The notes beneath the pieces were generated by a model. It was not told the origin of the DNA, did not search any database, and was given only the letters and a program-made list of their open reading frames with translations. 7,368 nucleotides of DNA from DATFYI01 sp035315125 (GTDB taxonomy: Bacteria; Chloroflexota; Anaerolineae; Anaerolineales; Anaerolineaceae). Location: NCBI GenBank assembly GCA_035315125.1, contig DATFYI010000134.1:1-7368 (forward strand), given 5' to 3'. Position numbers and translations under genes: made by a program. Within the stretch, counting starts at the first letter, position 1, and every line of letters starts with the position of its first letter. Below are positions 6,654 through 7,368 of the stretch, piece by piece.

Positions 6654-7368
6654 ATGGCATCAAAGTATCCGGTTGATCAGCCGATGGATAGCAATCTCGC
6701 CGAGATAAGAGAACTAAACCGCCAGGCCTGGGATCTTTGCAAAAAGGACGGTCCCAAGGCACTCCAGTTAGCCAGGCAGGCCCAGGAAATGCTTTCCAAC
6801 TGTGTCCAGGCCGAGCCTGGAGATCATTTTAACTGCCTCAGAACCCAGACCTACTGCTTGGATATGCTCAGCAAACCGGCGGAAGCTCTTCCAATCGGAT
6901 TGAAGGCCAACGCTTTGGCTGAGCAAATCGGCGAAAAATATTTGATCGGCAGCATTCAAAGCATTCTGGGTAGAATCTACTGGCACATCGATGATTATCC
7001 CACCGCAATGAATTATTACCTCAATGCTTTGAAATTGGTTCAAACCGAAAGCCATCCCGACCTAGAAATTTCTCTGATCAACGGCCTGGGCCTGGTGCAA
7101 TACGGGCTGGAAAATTATAACCAGGCCCTTGACTATTTCAAAACCTGTCTGGAAAAGGCCGGTGAAGATGATTTCACCGGACGGGCCGATGCCAACAATA
7201 ACATCGCCTACGTCCTGCATATCCTCGGGCGCGACCAGGAAGCCATTGAGTACGGTATGGCAGGCCTGGCTCTGTTTAATCGGCTTGACACCTTCGTTGG
7301 CAAGATGGAAACCTTGCACTCGTTGGGCGCTATTCATTTCGCCCTCGGTAATTACGAACAGGCTATGT
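6654..7368 (+). CDS. TPR-repeat protein, N-terminal part, cut by the window edge
   Basis: The frame is open from the stop at 6633-6635 to the right edge; 238 codons are visible from the ATG at 6654. An ATG at 6684 (residue 11) is an equally good start, because neither has a clear Shine-Dalgarno sequence. At least five or six tetratricopeptide repeats are visible, near residues 19-46, 60-94, 97-131, 137-170, 177-210 and from 217 onward. Each has typical TPR spacing such as LGRIYW..DDYPTAMNYYLNAL, GLGLVQYGLENYNQALDYF and LGAIHFALGNYEQAM. TPRs form a helical scaffold for protein contacts. The opening LNRQAWDLCKKDGPKALQLA is of the type found at the front of signalling proteins that end in a histidine kinase, diguanylate cyclase or LuxR-like output domain. 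Here the output is outside the window, so the role stays open. There is no signal peptide. Confidence 0.88.
   Translation, partial: MASKYPVDQPMDSNLAEIRELNRQAWDLCKKDGPKALQLARQAQEMLSNCVQAEPGDHFNCLRTQTYCLDMLSKPAEALPIGLKANALAEQIGEKYLIGSIQSILGRIYWHIDDYPTAMNYYLNALKLVQTESHPDLEISLINGLGLVQYGLENYNQALDYFKTCLEKAGEDDFTGRADANNNIAYVLHILGRDQEAIEYGMAGLALFNRLDTFVGKMETLHSLGAIHFALGNYEQAM

Noticed and set aside
6768..7337. Two minus-strand frames of 95 and 91 codons opposite the TPR gene
   Set aside because: The plus strand encodes regular TPR repeats without interruption through the whole stretch, so the minus frames are shadows.

Overview
The window looks like a piece of a moderately GC-rich, anaerobic bacterial genome. 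The mix of a large tungsten-type aldehyde:ferredoxin oxidoreductase homologue, a MenA-like prenyltransferase, a corrinoid synthesis gene and a TPR protein of the 'LNRQAW...ALQLA' type most resembles Chloroflexota (Anaerolineae-like) contigs. This is a judgement from protein flavour only; there is no rRNA or marker gene to confirm it.

Layout. At the left edge, the C-terminal part of a plus-strand protein with a concanavalin A/LamG-like look ends at 612. A hairpin that contains its stop codon (604-624) separates it from a convergent minus-strand block. Read in transcription order, that block is a 721-residue aldehyde ferredoxin oxidoreductase family protein (4823-2658), a flavodoxin-fold NAD(P)H:FMN reductase (2472-1816), and a MenA/UbiA-type polytopic prenyltransferase (1652-657). 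The gaps of about 185 and 163 bases, a perfect 14-bp hairpin after the reductase and a separate promoter-like sequence before the prenyltransferase suggest that the three are neighbours rather than one tight operon. The gap 4824-5118 is a divergent control region: a good sigma70-like promoter faces the oxidoreductase, and two palindromes, one containing a TATAAT box, lie upstream of cobQ. CobQ (5119-6528, plus) is complete. After an extended -10 promoter near 6564-6572, a TPR protein starts (6654 or 6684) and runs off the right edge.

How the genes may work together. The minus-strand block combines a molybdo/tungstopterin Fe-S oxidoreductase, a flavin reductase and a membrane enzyme that makes a prenylated quinone or other prenyl product. 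All three fit anaerobic electron transfer, but a shared pathway is an inference from order and strand. CobQ makes cobyric acid for corrinoid cofactors and has no other cobalamin gene beside it here. The TPR protein is probably the sensory or scaffold N-terminus of a larger regulator whose output domain lies outside the window.

No tRNA, rRNA, CRISPR array, insertion sequence or recognisable riboswitch was seen. The most noteworthy items are the altered Fe-S and pterin motifs of the oxidoreductase, the atypical second aspartate motif of the prenyltransferase, the palindrome pair before cobQ, and the perfect hairpin that lacks a U-tract.
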